Shown in pieces: positions 18,479-27,307 of a stretch of DNA of 64,000 nucleotides. Below the pieces are notes generated by a model. That model was not told where the DNA came from. It saw only the letters and a list, made by a program, of their open reading frames with translations, and searched no databases. Position numbers and translations under genes: made by a program. The stretch comes from Parabacteroides sp. PH5-46 (GTDB lineage: Bacteria > Bacteroidota > Bacteroidia > Bacteroidales > Tannerellaceae), in assembly GCF_029892785.1 (NCBI RefSeq), contig NZ_JARXXA010000003.1:306869-370868 (forward strand). Reading direction: 5' to 3'. How positions within the stretch are numbered: the first letter of the stretch is position 1; every line of letters starts with the position of its first letter.

Positions 18479-19009
18479 TCAATCTTCATAGGAAATATGC
18501 GATCCGACAACTTTTGCCGGAGATGTATAAGTATGCTCCTGAATTTTATTAACGCCCATGATGTGCATTACCTTCCAACCTTTTGCTTTTAGAAAATCAG
18601 ACACCATAGAACGATGGCAGCGCCACCAGACTGCCTCGGCACACATATATACAGTCGGAGCTTGTAAGGCAATCTTTTCCAGTCTACCAATAGCTTCCGC
18701 GAAAGCTTCTGTTTCCATATAATCGGCATATCCACGAAATGAAATATTCTTCCATCGTATGTTTTTTGAATCAGGGCGGACTTTTCGTCGTCCGCCCAAC
18801 TCTTTCATGTATATATACCTTATTCCTGCCTCCGGCAATAGAATTTCCAGATTCTCTTTATTAAATTGTGGAAACTTAGTTGAACCCGGAAGGCTCCGTA
18901 TATCCACCAATTGCTTTATTTCAAATGATTGCAGCATAGCAATAAATTCATCTATACTATGGGTAGAATGGCCAATGGTGTAAATAATATGTCCTCTGGA
19001 TGTTCCCAT
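18479..19009 (-). CDS. DUF488 family protein
   Basis: A 176-residue protein with the DUF488 signatures IYTIGHSTHSIDEFIAML (about 9-26), LVDIRSLPGSTKFPQFN (about 35-51) and YMCAEAVWWRCHRSMVSDFL (about 120-139), where conserved cysteine, arginine and histidine residues cluster. The biochemical role of the family is unresolved. The gene is followed on the minus strand by the DUF2945-like remnant and lies 29 bases downstream of a cupin gene, so it may share its transcript. Confidence 0.88.
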   Translation of the reverse strand: MGTSRGHIIYTIGHSTHSIDEFIAMLQSFEIKQLVDIRSLPGSTKFPQFNKENLEILLPEAGIRYIYMKELGGRRKVRPDSKNIRWKNISFRGYADYMETEAFAEAIGRLEKIALQAPTVYMCAEAVWWRCHRSMVSDFLKAKGWKVMHIMGVNKIQEHTYTSPAKVVGSHISYED

Positions 19010-19038
19010 TATCTCGGTACCGGAATATCTATGCGTCT

Positions 19039-19365
19039 TTATCCTTTAATCATCGTGAGCAACATCTTAAATTGTTGCTTGGCAAAGAGCGCGTGCGGAA
19101 CGTTAGCCGGCATAATTACGGTTTGGCCTGTAGTGAGTAATAAAGGTTTGCCCGCTATTGTAATTTCAGCCTCTCCATCCAATATTTCTACTACGGCATC
19201 AAATGGAGCTGTATGTTCACTCAGTCCCTGTCCCTTATCAAAAGAAAAAAGGGTGATGTTTCCCGCGTCGTTTTTCAAGACTTGTTTGCTGATAACTCCC
19301 CCTACGGAGTATTCAATCATTTCTGCCATATTCAGAATGGCTCCTTTATCAAATAATTCGCTCAT
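19039..19365 (-). CDS. Small cupin-domain protein
   Basis: A 108-residue single cupin. Motif 1 is degenerate (GLSEHTAPFDAVVEILDGEAE near 46-66), and motif 2 is MPANVPHALFA near 88-98. These give the beta-barrel that usually binds one metal, and histidines in both motifs support this. No substrate can be assigned. It starts 18 bases after the SDR gene on the same strand, so SDR-cupin-DUF488 is a likely unit. Confidence 0.85.
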   Translation of the reverse strand: MSELFDKGAILNMAEMIEYSVGGVISKQVLKNDAGNITLFSFDKGQGLSEHTAPFDAVVEILDGEAEITIAGKPLLLTTGQTVIMPANVPHALFAKQQFKMLLTMIKG

Positions 19366-19383
19366 AATTATACTTATTTATAG

Positions 19384-20133
19384 TTAGACTTTTGTTGAAC
19401 CTCCGTCGATAATCAAGTTAGTACCGGTAATAACCGGCGCATAACTGGATGCCAGAAAGGATATTGCTTTCGCAATGTCTTCCGAATTAGCAATCTTCTT
19501 TAATGGAACGGCTTCTATCATTTTGTTTATCGCATCTCTATACTCTTCATTATTCAATACCATATCGGTCAATACCGCCCCGGGAGAAATAGAATTGACC
19601 CGTATGTTATAATCGGCAAACTCCAATGCGGCACTTTCGGTAAGGGAGATAACGGCGGCTTTTGAACTATGATAGGCTGCTCCATCGCGAGCTCCTTCCA
19701 ACCCGGCAATTGAGGCAATATTGATAATCGCGGGATTATCCCCCTTTTTTAGCAATTCCAATGTATATTTTTGCCCCAGGAAAACACTTACTTGATTGAT
19801 ATTAACCACCCTCATATATTCCTCCAAAGACATTTTCCCGAAAGGTTTATACAAGGATATCCCGGCCACATTCACCAATACGTCCAGCTTGCCATGTTCC
19901 TTTTCGATTCTCTCTGTTACATTTTTCCAATCTTCTTCGCTGGCAACATCATGTTTGATAAATGTAACATTATTTCCTAAATGCTTTTCTGTTTGTAGTC
20001 CCTTTTCCGCATTTATATCCGTAAAATAGACAAAAGCATTTTCTTTCATAAATTCTCTAACGGTTGCTAATCCAATACCGCCGGTTCCTCCGGTAACTAA
20101 GACTACTTTATTTTCAAAATCATTCTTTTTCAT
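19384..20133 (-). CDS. Short-chain dehydrogenase/reductase
   Basis: A 249-residue classical SDR, the family length. The Rossmann motif is VLVTGGTGGIGLA (about 11-23), NVAGIS (about 87-92) is the NAG-like motif, and the catalytic residues lie in NIASIAG and YHSSK (about 137-157). The C-terminal ITGTNLIIDGGSTKV is also typical. It is a soluble NAD(P)-dependent oxidoreductase with unknown substrate. A hairpin terminator from the upstream hcp2 gene separates it from that gene. Confidence 0.93.
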   Translation of the reverse strand: MKKNDFENKVVLVTGGTGGIGLATVREFMKENAFVYFTDINAEKGLQTEKHLGNNVTFIKHDVASEEDWKNVTERIEKEHGKLDVLVNVAGISLYKPFGKMSLEEYMRVVNINQVSVFLGQKYTLELLKKGDNPAIINIASIAGLEGARDGAAYHSSKAAVISLTESAALEFADYNIRVNSISPGAVLTDMVLNNEEYRDAINKMIEAVPLKKIANSEDIAKAISFLASSYAPVITGTNLIIDGGSTKV

Positions 20134-20201
20134 ATCTCTACCTTTTTAGTTCTTTATAGATAACACTGCCTATCACATATTAGTTTATTTCATTGAAGAA
20201 G

Positions 20202-20233
20202 AATCCTCCGAAAGGAAAGCCTTTAGGAGGATT
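20202..20233 (-). terminator. Terminator-like hairpin between hcp2 and the SDR gene
   Basis: AATCCTCC at 20202-20209 pairs with GGAGGATT at 20226-20233, and the loop itself forms AAAGG-CTTT-CCTTT. It lies 24 bases after the hcp2 stop on the minus strand. Confidence 0.75.
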
Positions 20234-20256
20234 TTCACTATATGATATTTAACAGA

Positions 20257-21891
20257 TTATCCTAAAAACATCTTCATGTCTTCATCCACTGTTGTAATTC
20301 CTCCAATTCCAAAGTTATCTATTAGTACCTTAGCTACATTCGGTGAGAGGAATGCAGGCAACGTAGGCCCTAAATGAATATTCTTCACTCCCAAAGAAAG
20401 CAATGCCAACAGAACGATTACCGCTTTTTGTTCATACCAGGCAATATTGTATGCAATTGGTAATTCGTTTACATCGTTCAACTCAAATACTTCTTTCAGT
20501 TTCAAAGCTATTAATGCCAATGAATAGCTGTCGTTACATTGTCCGGCATCTAATACACGTGGAATGCCGCCTATATCGCCCAACGGTAATTTATTGTAAC
20601 GGTATTTGGCACAACCGGCGGTAAGAATAACTGTGTCTTTTGGTAATTTATCAGCAAACTCAGTATAATATTCACGCCCTTTCATACGACCGTCACAACC
20701 TGCCATTACAAAGAATTTACGAATAGCTCCGGATTTTACTGCGTCAACCACTTTGTCGGCTAATGCAAATACTTGCTCATGTGCAAATCCACCGATAATT
20801 TCTCCGGTTTCAATTTCGGTTGGAGCTTTACATCTCTTTGCGTGTTCGATTATTTTTGAGAAATCTTTTGCTTGTCCGTTTTTACGATCTTCGATATGTG
20901 TAAATCCTCCAAAGCCTGAAGCCCCTGTTGTGTAAACTCTATCAGCGTAAGTTGAAGTAGAGCGAGGAGGCACTATACAATTTGTTGTGAATAAGATAGG
21001 CCCATTAAAAGATTCGAAATCTTCGTTTTGACGCCACCAAGCACTACCGTAATTACCTGCAAAATGGCTGTATTTTTTGAATGCCGGATAGTAATGTGCC
21101 GGAAGCATTTCGCTGTGTGTATAAACATCAACGCCTGTACCTTCAGTTTGCTCAAGAAGATCTTGTATATCGCGAAGATCGTGCCCCGAAATCAAAATAG
21201 CAGGATTGCTGCGAACACCGATATTTACTTTGGTAATTTCCGGATTGCCATAAGTAGAAGTGTTTGCTTTATCAAGCAATGCCATGGTTTTTACACCATA
21301 TTCGCCACATTTTAGCACCAATGCTGTTAACTCGTCAGCAGAAAGTTCTTTAGTCGTGGCAACTAACGCCTCTTGTATGAAAGTATGAATCTCAGCATCG
21401 TCGAATCCTAAATTCACAGCATGCTCTGCGTATGCAGCCATTCCTTTTAATCCGTAGATTAGTAATTCGCGTAATGAACGAACATCTTCATTTTCGGTAG
21501 CTAAAACGCCAACTGTAGCAGCTTTTATTTCCATCTCTTCTACTGTATTTCCTTTCCAAGTCATACATTCGCAGTCTGCTGTAATACCGGTTGCTGCTGC
21601 AAGTTTGTCGCGCAAAACAAATGCTTCTTTTATACGAGTTACAAAACGATCTTTATCGAAGTTGGCATTAGTAATGGTCATAAATAACGATTCCATTATA
21701 AAATGATTAGCATCAGCCGATACTTCAATACCTTTTTTACGCATTTCTACTGTGTAGCGTGAGATACCTTTCAATAGATAAATCAATAAATCTTGCAAAT
21801 TTGCTACATCCGGAGTTTTTCCACAGACTCCCTTTACTGTACAACCTTTATTTTGGGCTGTTTCTTGACATTGAAAACAAAACATACTCAT
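20257..21891 (-). CDS. hcp: Hybrid cluster protein / hydroxylamine reductase, copy 2
   Basis: A 544-residue Hcp with cysteines 5, 8, 17 and 23 in the class I spacing and the same cluster-ligand segments as copy 1 ([29 protein letters not shown]). The two copies share most residues, differing chiefly at about 90-130. It follows the ferredoxin and cupin genes on the minus strand (36-base gap). The ferredoxin probably delivers electrons to it. Its control site is the GTAACATTTGTTAC palindrome at 23184-23197. Two complete copies 2.8 kb apart, each with its own Crp/Fnr regulator, are unusual. Confidence 0.95.
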   Translation of the reverse strand: MSMFCFQCQETAQNKGCTVKGVCGKTPDVANLQDLLIYLLKGISRYTVEMRKKGIEVSADANHFIMESLFMTITNANFDKDRFVTRIKEAFVLRDKLAAATGITADCECMTWKGNTVEEMEIKAATVGVLATENEDVRSLRELLIYGLKGMAAYAEHAVNLGFDDAEIHTFIQEALVATTKELSADELTALVLKCGEYGVKTMALLDKANTSTYGNPEITKVNIGVRSNPAILISGHDLRDIQDLLEQTEGTGVDVYTHSEMLPAHYYPAFKKYSHFAGNYGSAWWRQNEDFESFNGPILFTTNCIVPPRSTSTYADRVYTTGASGFGGFTHIEDRKNGQAKDFSKIIEHAKRCKAPTEIETGEIIGGFAHEQVFALADKVVDAVKSGAIRKFFVMAGCDGRMKGREYYTEFADKLPKDTVILTAGCAKYRYNKLPLGDIGGIPRVLDAGQCNDSYSLALIALKLKEVFELNDVNELPIAYNIAWYEQKAVIVLLALLSLGVKNIHLGPTLPAFLSPNVAKVLIDNFGIGGITTVDEDMKMFLG

Positions 21892-21927
21892 AATTTTAAT
21901 TTTTTATTTGATTTGTAATGCTATTTT

Positions 21928-22293
21928 TTATAAAAGCTTTGCTTGGGCTGTGGGACGTGGGGTCTTCACAACCAAGATGCGACCTTGTTGTGTTGAATTA
22001 TTCGATAAACAATGCACTATACCCTTAGGACTTTCCACCAAGTGATCTTTTTCAACTGCTATTGTCTCGTCTCCAACTCGAACATCAATCGTTCCTTCTA
22101 AAATATAGAAAAACACATCGACCGGAGTCATATGCGGCTTAAGGCTTTCGCCTGCTTGGAGCGTAATATGTATTGCTTGTGCTGAATCTGCATCATATAA
22201 TTTACGAACATCTACATTGTGTGGATTTTTTGCAACTTCCACTTGTTGTACATTTATTACATTCATACTATTTCTATTTTTAGTTATATCCAA
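21928..22293 (-). CDS. Cupin-domain protein between ferredoxin and hcp2
   Basis: A 121-residue single-cupin protein. Cupin motif 1 is visible as GESLKPHMTPVDVFFYILEG (about 48-67) and motif 2 as ESPKGIVHCLSN (about 88-99). It overlaps the end of the ferredoxin gene by 10 bases, indicating translational coupling. It precedes hcp2 by 36 bases, so it belongs to the nitrosative-stress unit. Its ligand is unknown. Confidence 0.85.
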   Translation of the reverse strand: MDITKNRNSMNVINVQQVEVAKNPHNVDVRKLYDADSAQAIHITLQAGESLKPHMTPVDVFFYILEGTIDVRVGDETIAVEKDHLVESPKGIVHCLSNNSTQQGRILVVKTPRPTAQAKLL

Positions 22294-23132
22294 TTTTCTT
22301 CCAAAATTTCTCCTTGAATCCCGATAACGATTTTCTTTATCGGGATTTTACGTAAAGCCTGTTCTGCTGCAATCCTTACCAATTGTAACAATCCTCCGCA
22401 ACATGGTACCTCCATTATAACAACAGTAAGGGTATTAATGTTAGATTGATTTATCATTGCAGTGATTTTTGCCACATAACTATCTTTTCCATCATCTAAT
22501 TTGGGGCACGCGATTGCTAATGTGTGATTTTTGATAAATCTATCGTGAAAATTTCCATACGAAAAAGCTGTACAATCAGCTGCAATCACCACATCAGCGT
22601 TGCTGAAATATCCGGCTTGCGGGTTTAATAAGTGCAATTGCACAGGCCAATGTCGCAGTTGTGAAGGCATGTTATCTACTTTAGTCACCGGATTTACAGG
22701 CGCAAATGATTTTGCTCCACTTCCCGGACAGGCTTGTGGCTGTTGAAATGCACCACAACTTCCCTCTTTTTCTAATAGATTCATATTGATTTTTATATTG
22801 TGTTCTTTTAAATATTTTAGTCCCTGTGCAAAAAGTTCTGTTTCTCCGTGATTTTTTAAATGTGTTAAATGCGCTATAATAGTTTCTTCTCCTTTTGGAG
22901 CAATTTTTTCCATAACAGCTATTTCGTCATAAGGCTCAGCTTCACGTTCTTCAAGCTCTATTGCTCCCACAGGGCAATCCCCGATACAAGCGCCTAAACC
23001 GTCGCAATACAACTCGCTAATCATGCGAGCTTTGCCATCAATTACTTGCAATGCACCTTCGTGACAACCGCTTACACATAGCCCACAACCATTACAAAGT
23101 TCTTCATCGATTTTTATAATCGTTCTTTTCAT
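22284..23132 (-). CDS. 4Fe-4S ferredoxin-domain protein, probable electron partner of Hcp
   Basis: A protein of about 282 residues from MKRTIIKIDEELCNGCG; a TTG eight codons earlier is less likely because it would lie before the inferred transcription start. The first cluster motif CNGCGLCVSGC is complete. The second, CDGLGACIGDCP, lacks the second cysteine, which I recall as normal in this family. Further cysteines lie in SCGAF, ACPGSG, IACPKLDD and VPCCGGL. The likely role is electron transfer to Hcp2. It leads a ferredoxin-cupin-hcp2 unit, divergent from crp2. Confidence 0.85.
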   Translation of the reverse strand: MKRTIIKIDEELCNGCGLCVSGCHEGALQVIDGKARMISELYCDGLGACIGDCPVGAIELEEREAEPYDEIAVMEKIAPKGEETIIAHLTHLKNHGETELFAQGLKYLKEHNIKINMNLLEKEGSCGAFQQPQACPGSGAKSFAPVNPVTKVDNMPSQLRHWPVQLHLLNPQAGYFSNADVVIAADCTAFSYGNFHDRFIKNHTLAIACPKLDDGKDSYVAKITAMINQSNINTLTVVIMEVPCCGGLLQLVRIAAEQALRKIPIKKIVIGIQGEILEENWI

Positions 23133-23153
23133 GTTCTTTCCAATTGTTTTTTG

Positions 23154-23226
23154 CAAAAATACAGTGGTATGAGGGAAGGAGTCGTAACATTTGTTACACT
23201 TATGATTTTTACTATATGTAACTTTG
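23154..23226. promoter_or_regulatory. Divergent ferredoxin/crp2 promoters sharing one Crp/Fnr-type site
   Basis: GTAACATTTGTTAC at 23184-23197 is a perfect 5-4-5 palindrome. It lies between a plus-strand -7 box TAACTTTG (23219-23226) and a minus-strand box TATTTTTG at about 23154-23161. The centre falls at about -42.5 and -43.5 from the inferred starts, the same geometry as at hcp1/crp1. Confidence 0.7.
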
Positions 23227-23241
23227 TATAAAAAAGAATTT

Positions 23242-23904
23242 ATGGATGCTGACTTACTCTTTTTCTGTACAATGTGTCGTGAGAAATCACCTAAAGAAAT
23301 TGAAAATATAAGTTGCGAGATTGATCATAAGATAAAGCATTATAAACGCGGAGATCTAATTGCCTCACAAGGCGACCGCATATCCGACTTGTATATGCTA
23401 ACGAGAGGGAAGGTAAAGACGGAAATTATTTCCCAGTCGGGACTTACCGTCTCTGTGGAAGAAATTACAGCTCCTTATCCGTTAGCTGCGGCTTTTATTT
23501 TTGCAGACAATAACCGCTTTCCGGTGGAGGTTACCGCAATGGAGGATTGTGAAGTGATACTAATCAGTAAGTCTTCTATTGAAAAACAGATGGCTAAATG
23601 CCCCGGATTCTTAAGGGGATTTATGGCTTTTATAGCCAACCGGGTGCAATTCCTGTCGGAAAGGCTGAAAATATTCTCACAAAAAGGAATTAAGACTAAA
23701 ATTGCCTATTATATTCTACAACGTGACCAAAGTGGAACATTTGAGTTAGGGCGGAGCATTGCATCACTTGCCGAGTATTTTGGGGTAGAACGTCCTTCTC
23801 TTTCAAGAGCTATATCTGAAATGGCGCACGATGGTATTATAGAATTTGAAGCCGGCAAAGGAAAAATTTTAAAGTACAATGATCTGAAAGAGTTATTGGG
23901 ATGA
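23242..23904 (+). CDS. Crp/Fnr (HcpR-like) regulator, copy 2
   Basis: A protein of about 220 residues from MDADLLFFCTMC; an upstream in-frame ATG at 23224 is possible but lies at or before the inferred transcript start. It has a sensor domain of the cyclic-nucleotide-binding fold (about 30-130), a long dimer helix containing KCPGFLRGFMAF, and a winged HTH with SIASLAEYFGVERPSLSRAI. It is close to crp1 throughout. Porphyromonas HcpR, a heme-binding activator of hcp, is the best known relative type. It overlaps the next gene by four bases (ATGA). Confidence 0.88.
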   Translation: MDADLLFFCTMCREKSPKEIENISCEIDHKIKHYKRGDLIASQGDRISDLYMLTRGKVKTEIISQSGLTVSVEEITAPYPLAAAFIFADNNRFPVEVTAMEDCEVILISKSSIEKQMAKCPGFLRGFMAFIANRVQFLSERLKIFSQKGIKTKIAYYILQRDQSGTFELGRSIASLAEYFGVERPSLSRAISEMAHDGIIEFEAGKGKILKYNDLKELLG

Positions 23905-24410
23905 AAAATAAAGTAAAGTTAAATAATGAAGGTGTACGCAGGCAAGACCGACTACTGGATGAATCCGGATCCATTGAGCTCTTGCGTACAGGCGAGTATG
24001 GAGTACTTTCAATGGTTGAAAGTGTTGATAAAGAAATAGGAGGGTATGGCATTCCGCTTAACTATGTCTGGGATGGTAATCATTCAATCTATTTTCATTG
24101 TGCGCCTGAAGGGTATAAATTGGATTGCCTGAAAGAAAATCCCAAAGTTTCATTTTCTGTAATTGGTCATACAAAAGTAATATCGCACAAATTTACCACA
24201 GCCTACGAAAGTATTGTTGTTCGGGGTATCGTATTCATGGAGTTAACGGAAAAAGAATGCATGAAAGCCTTATTGCTGATTTTAGATAAGTATTCACCCA
24301 ATAATAAAGAAATAGGAATGAAATATGCCGAGAAATCATTCCACCGGACAAATATCATACGGCTTGATATAATAGAAGTATCAGGAAAGACAAAAAGAAT
24401 AAAGGAATAA
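23901..24410 (+). CDS. Pyridoxamine 5'-phosphate oxidase-like (NimA-like) flavoprotein
   Basis: A 169-residue split-barrel flavoprotein. The N-terminal EGVRRQDRLLDESGSIELL, then GEYGVLSM, YGIPLNYVWDGNHSIYFHC and the C-terminal EKSFHRTNIIRLDI match the family that contains nitroimidazole reductase NimA. Members bind FMN; some reduce nitro groups, but specificity cannot be told here. It overlaps crp2 by four bases and is followed by a glycosylase gene after two bases, so the three genes form one unit. Confidence 0.85.
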   Translation: MKNKVKLNNEGVRRQDRLLDESGSIELLRTGEYGVLSMVESVDKEIGGYGIPLNYVWDGNHSIYFHCAPEGYKLDCLKENPKVSFSVIGHTKVISHKFTTAYESIVVRGIVFMELTEKECMKALLLILDKYSPNNKEIGMKYAEKSFHRTNIIRLDIIEVSGKTKRIKE

Positions 24411-24412
24411 TT

Positions 24413-25111
24413 GTGATAGAAACATTTGCAGATAATATTATTGAGTACAACAAGAATTTAGCGTACATCGGAGAATTACCAGCTGGATTTAGGGTAGTAA
24501 ATCCTTTTTGTGATAACCCGGAAGCAGTAAAAGTAATGGAACAGTTTTATCGCAAATACTACACCGATTCCCGGCAGCGCAAGTTTATTATAGGTATCAA
24601 TCCAGGTAGGCATGGGGCAGGGATTATCGGTATTCCTTTTACTGATACAAAACATTTGGAAAATGTTTGTGGTATCCGAATGCAATCGGCACAAACGCAC
24701 GAAATATCGTCTGTATTCGTCTATGATATGATTGCCCAATATGGTGGGGCTGAGCTCTTTTATCAAGATTTTTTTATAAATTCACCTTTCCCTTTGGCTA
24801 TTGTCCGCGAAAAAGAAGTAGGGAAATGGGTTAATGCCAATTATTATGACGATACTTCACTGTTAAGAATGACGGAAGAGTTTATGATTACTTCATTGAA
24901 AAAACAAATTACTATCGGGATAGACTGTAGCGAAGTGTTTGTATTGGGAAAAATGAATGCTACATATATTTCAGAAATGAATAAAAAAGCGAATTTATTT
25001 GGACGTATAACCGTTCTTGAACACCCACGGTATATACAACAATACAAATCAAAAGATAAACAATTCTATATTGATAAGTATATTCTGACTCTAAATAACT
25101 CCATTGTGTAG
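24413..25111 (+). CDS. SMUG2-type uracil-DNA glycosylase family protein
   Basis: A 232-residue protein with the motif KFIIGINPGRHGAGIIGIPF (about 56-75), the water-activating loop of SMUG2-like glycosylases, and a C-terminal VLEHPRYIQQY in place of the usual HPS-type loop. The family excises deaminated bases such as uracil. Nitrosative chemistry deaminates DNA bases, so its position behind an HcpR-like regulator is sensible (inference). The start is GTG at 24413, two bases after the previous stop. Confidence 0.85.
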   Translation: MIETFADNIIEYNKNLAYIGELPAGFRVVNPFCDNPEAVKVMEQFYRKYYTDSRQRKFIIGINPGRHGAGIIGIPFTDTKHLENVCGIRMQSAQTHEISSVFVYDMIAQYGGAELFYQDFFINSPFPLAIVREKEVGKWVNANYYDDTSLLRMTEEFMITSLKKQITIGIDCSEVFVLGKMNATYISEMNKKANLFGRITVLEHPRYIQQYKSKDKQFYIDKYILTLNNSIV

Positions 25112-25314
25112 TTTTAAGGTTACATTTCTAATCTCCGCTTGAGATACTGTATACACATTATTGGATACTTCATGTGTTCATACAAGTCGGCACTCTATAC
25201 TTCGAAGTGCATAAAAGCAGGCGACAGCCTGATAATGAAAAATCAAGTGCGAGCAGCTACTTAAATATACTTTCTTTGAACCAAGTATAGTAGTAAATCA
25301 AATATTTATTTTAT

Positions 25315-25379
25315 TTTCCCGTGGAAATTTGTTTCTATGGAGAATAATAATTTCCTTTGTACCATATTTCCATTGGATA
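25315..25379 (+). promoter_or_regulatory. Phospholipase promoter flanked by two TTTCCnnnGGAAA operators
   Basis: A -33 TTTG (25328-25331) and a -7 TTCCTTTG (25352-25359) are 20 bases apart. Operator-like TTTCCCGTGGAAA (25315-25327) touches the -33 box, and TTTCCATTGGATA (25367-25379) begins at the expected start site. The whole 67-base block closely resembles 40623-40689 before the RND operon. Confidence 0.65.
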
Positions 25380-25456
25380 TTATTGTTCTCAGAAGTAAGA
25401 TCGAAACCTTCTTAATTTATTATGAAACATTTTTTTTCACTCTTTATTTTTCAGAC

Positions 25457-26371
25457 ATGAAAGTAATGAATTATAGTACATTGATATTCTTTATCCTTAT
25501 TATTCAGGGCACATCTGCTTATTCACAAGAGAATACAATCTTGCATGTAGATAGCCTTTCGTTACGAAATGACTATTTAGCCGAAATGCAATCGGTAAAT
25601 ATTCTGAAGCATAAACCTATTGAAGTCACAGAAAACCTTGTAAGATCTGTATTGGATAAACAAACTGCTTTTGCAGTATATAAGGATAATTATATGGTAA
25701 CCGGAATACCTTTGAACAAACCTGTAAACCGAAAAACTGCAGATGCTTTTTTTCAGTTCAGTATTCGTCACAGGGTCACCAAAAGTGTTCTTCCTTTTAA
25801 TTCATTTCTATATATAACCTATTCTCAGAAATCATTTTGGGATATTTATGATGAATCAAGCCCTTTTCATGATACAAATTATAATCCGGGTATTGGGATA
25901 GGCAGATATGTAATAAGGAATAACAAACTAAAGGGAGCGGTAATGCTTTCACTCGAACATGAATCAAATGGAAAGGCAGATTTGGATTCACGAAGCTGGA
26001 ACTATATAAATGTATCGATTAAATATTTTTACAACATGCGATTGTCTGCTAAAGCACAAGCTTATTTACCATATGTAGATGGGGAACATAATAAAGATAT
26101 GCTGAGATATAAAGGCTATGGTAATTTTTCAATCAATTATATTGATAAGAAAAATTTATGGTGGTTCAGTCTTGAGATAGTTCCACGTGATAAGATTATA
26201 AATCCTAATATCCATACATCTTTATCATTTCGGGTATCCAAGAACTCAAACCAATATCTAACTTTGGATTACTATGCCGATTATGGAGAGGGTTTGTTGA
26301 ACTACAAGGAGTATACAAACCAAATCAGAATAGGATTTACTATAAAGCCAGATTTCTTTAGCGCATATTAA
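25457..26371 (+). CDS. pldA: Outer-membrane phospholipase A1
   Basis: About 304 residues from the ATG at 25457; the longer frame back to 25337 would begin inside the promoter. A signal peptide (NYSTLIFFILIIQGTSAYSQ) is followed by a beta-barrel with the OMPLA catalytic motif LEHESNGKADLDSRSWN, in which the histidine and serine of HESNG are the active-site pair. The enzyme hydrolyses phospholipids that reach the outer leaflet. It is convergent with the third Crp/Fnr gene and shares its operator type with the RND efflux operon. Confidence 0.88.
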   Translation: MKVMNYSTLIFFILIIQGTSAYSQENTILHVDSLSLRNDYLAEMQSVNILKHKPIEVTENLVRSVLDKQTAFAVYKDNYMVTGIPLNKPVNRKTADAFFQFSIRHRVTKSVLPFNSFLYITYSQKSFWDIYDESSPFHDTNYNPGIGIGRYVIRNNKLKGAVMLSLEHESNGKADLDSRSWNYINVSIKYFYNMRLSAKAQAYLPYVDGEHNKDMLRYKGYGNFSINYIDKKNLWWFSLEIVPRDKIINPNIHTSLSFRVSKNSNQYLTLDYYADYGEGLLNYKEYTNQIRIGFTIKPDFFSAY

Positions 26372-26436
26372 TTTAAAGCAAGTTCAAACATCTTCTGAAG
26401 TTACTATGGAAACTCCATAGGTTCTGCTTTATATTA

Positions 26437-27129
26437 TTATAAAATAGCTTTTCTTAATTCCGGGATATTTAACAGTTCCACTGTTTTTCCTTTCATAAGA
26501 ATAAGCCCTTCTTTGGCCATTTTACTGATTTCTTTTGTCAAGGCAGGGCGGGTAACACATATATAATCCGCCAGTTGAGCCTGATTATGATCAATATGGA
26601 CAATATTATTATCGACCAGTTTTTGTTCGAAAAGATAAGCAACAAAACGACTGCGTATATTTTTATACGACAATGCCCGCAAACGCAAAACAGTGCACTT
26701 ATTACAGTTTCCAGCAACACACAAAAAACTTTTCAGTAAATCTGGAAACTCACTGATAAGTTTGAAGACGGAATCTTTAGTAGCTTTCAGCAACACCCCA
26801 TCCTCCGTTGCTTTGAAAGTAGCCGGAAGCGTAGTATCAGCCTTAAATAAGTGAGGAGTAGCAAATGCGCGCGGGGCTATTATATGCTCAATCAGTACCT
26901 CATTACATAGGGCATCTATAATATCCACTTTCAATTTTCCTTCCAGTAAAACCATTAATTCCCGGCAGGGAGAATCTTGCCTGGCTATAATATCGTTCTT
27001 CTTTATGTTGTAAACGGCACAATCTAATCTTTCCAGCAAAGAGTGTTGTACTTTGGGGGATAAATCCTTAAACAAAGGAATCTGCAACAGCAGTTCTTCA
27101 TGTTTTGCCGTAAAAACAATTCGTTCCAT
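26437..27129 (-). CDS. Crp/Fnr-family regulator, copy 3 (nar-adjacent)
   Basis: About 230 residues from MERIVFTAKHEE; an in-frame ATG 20 codons upstream lies before the inferred start at about 27142 (-7 TATTTTTG on the minus strand, 27149-27156). The sensor domain spans about 15-125 and the winged HTH DHNQAQLADYICVTRPALTK lies near 180-200. A cysteine cluster CVAGNCNKC near 134-142 in the dimer-helix region is distinctive and could bind metal or a cluster. It is divergent from the nitrate reductase operon and is its likely regulator. Confidence 0.85.
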   Translation of the reverse strand: MERIVFTAKHEELLLQIPLFKDLSPKVQHSLLERLDCAVYNIKKNDIIARQDSPCRELMVLLEGKLKVDIIDALCNEVLIEHIIAPRAFATPHLFKADTTLPATFKATEDGVLLKATKDSVFKLISEFPDLLKSFLCVAGNCNKCTVLRLRALSYKNIRSRFVAYLFEQKLVDNNIVHIDHNQAQLADYICVTRPALTKEISKMAKEGLILMKGKTVELLNIPELRKAIL

Positions 27130-27268
27130 ACTTCTATCTACTGATATACAAAAATAGAGAATAAAATAGAGAACACACAATTTTATCAACTATAAACTTT
27201 TAACGTTAATTGATGTTTTAAATAGATGGTATGTAATTAAGAACACCTATTTCACCAATGGTATATAC

Positions 27269-27276
27269 TAAATTTG
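27269..27276 (+). promoter_or_regulatory. -7 box of the nitrate reductase operon
   Basis: TAAATTTG matches TAnnTTTG, 31 bases before the first gene. About 47 bases upstream of the inferred start lies a weak GGT..ACC dyad around 27226-27245, a possible Crp/Fnr site. Confidence 0.5.
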
Positions 27277-27307
27277 CAAATATGTATTCGCCTAATATTG
27301 AAAAAAC

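Noticed and set aside
26401..26420. ATGGAAACTCCAT as another TTTCCnnnGGAAA operator
   Set aside because: It has the GGAAA half but not the TTTCC half, and sits at the ends of convergent genes, not at a promoter.
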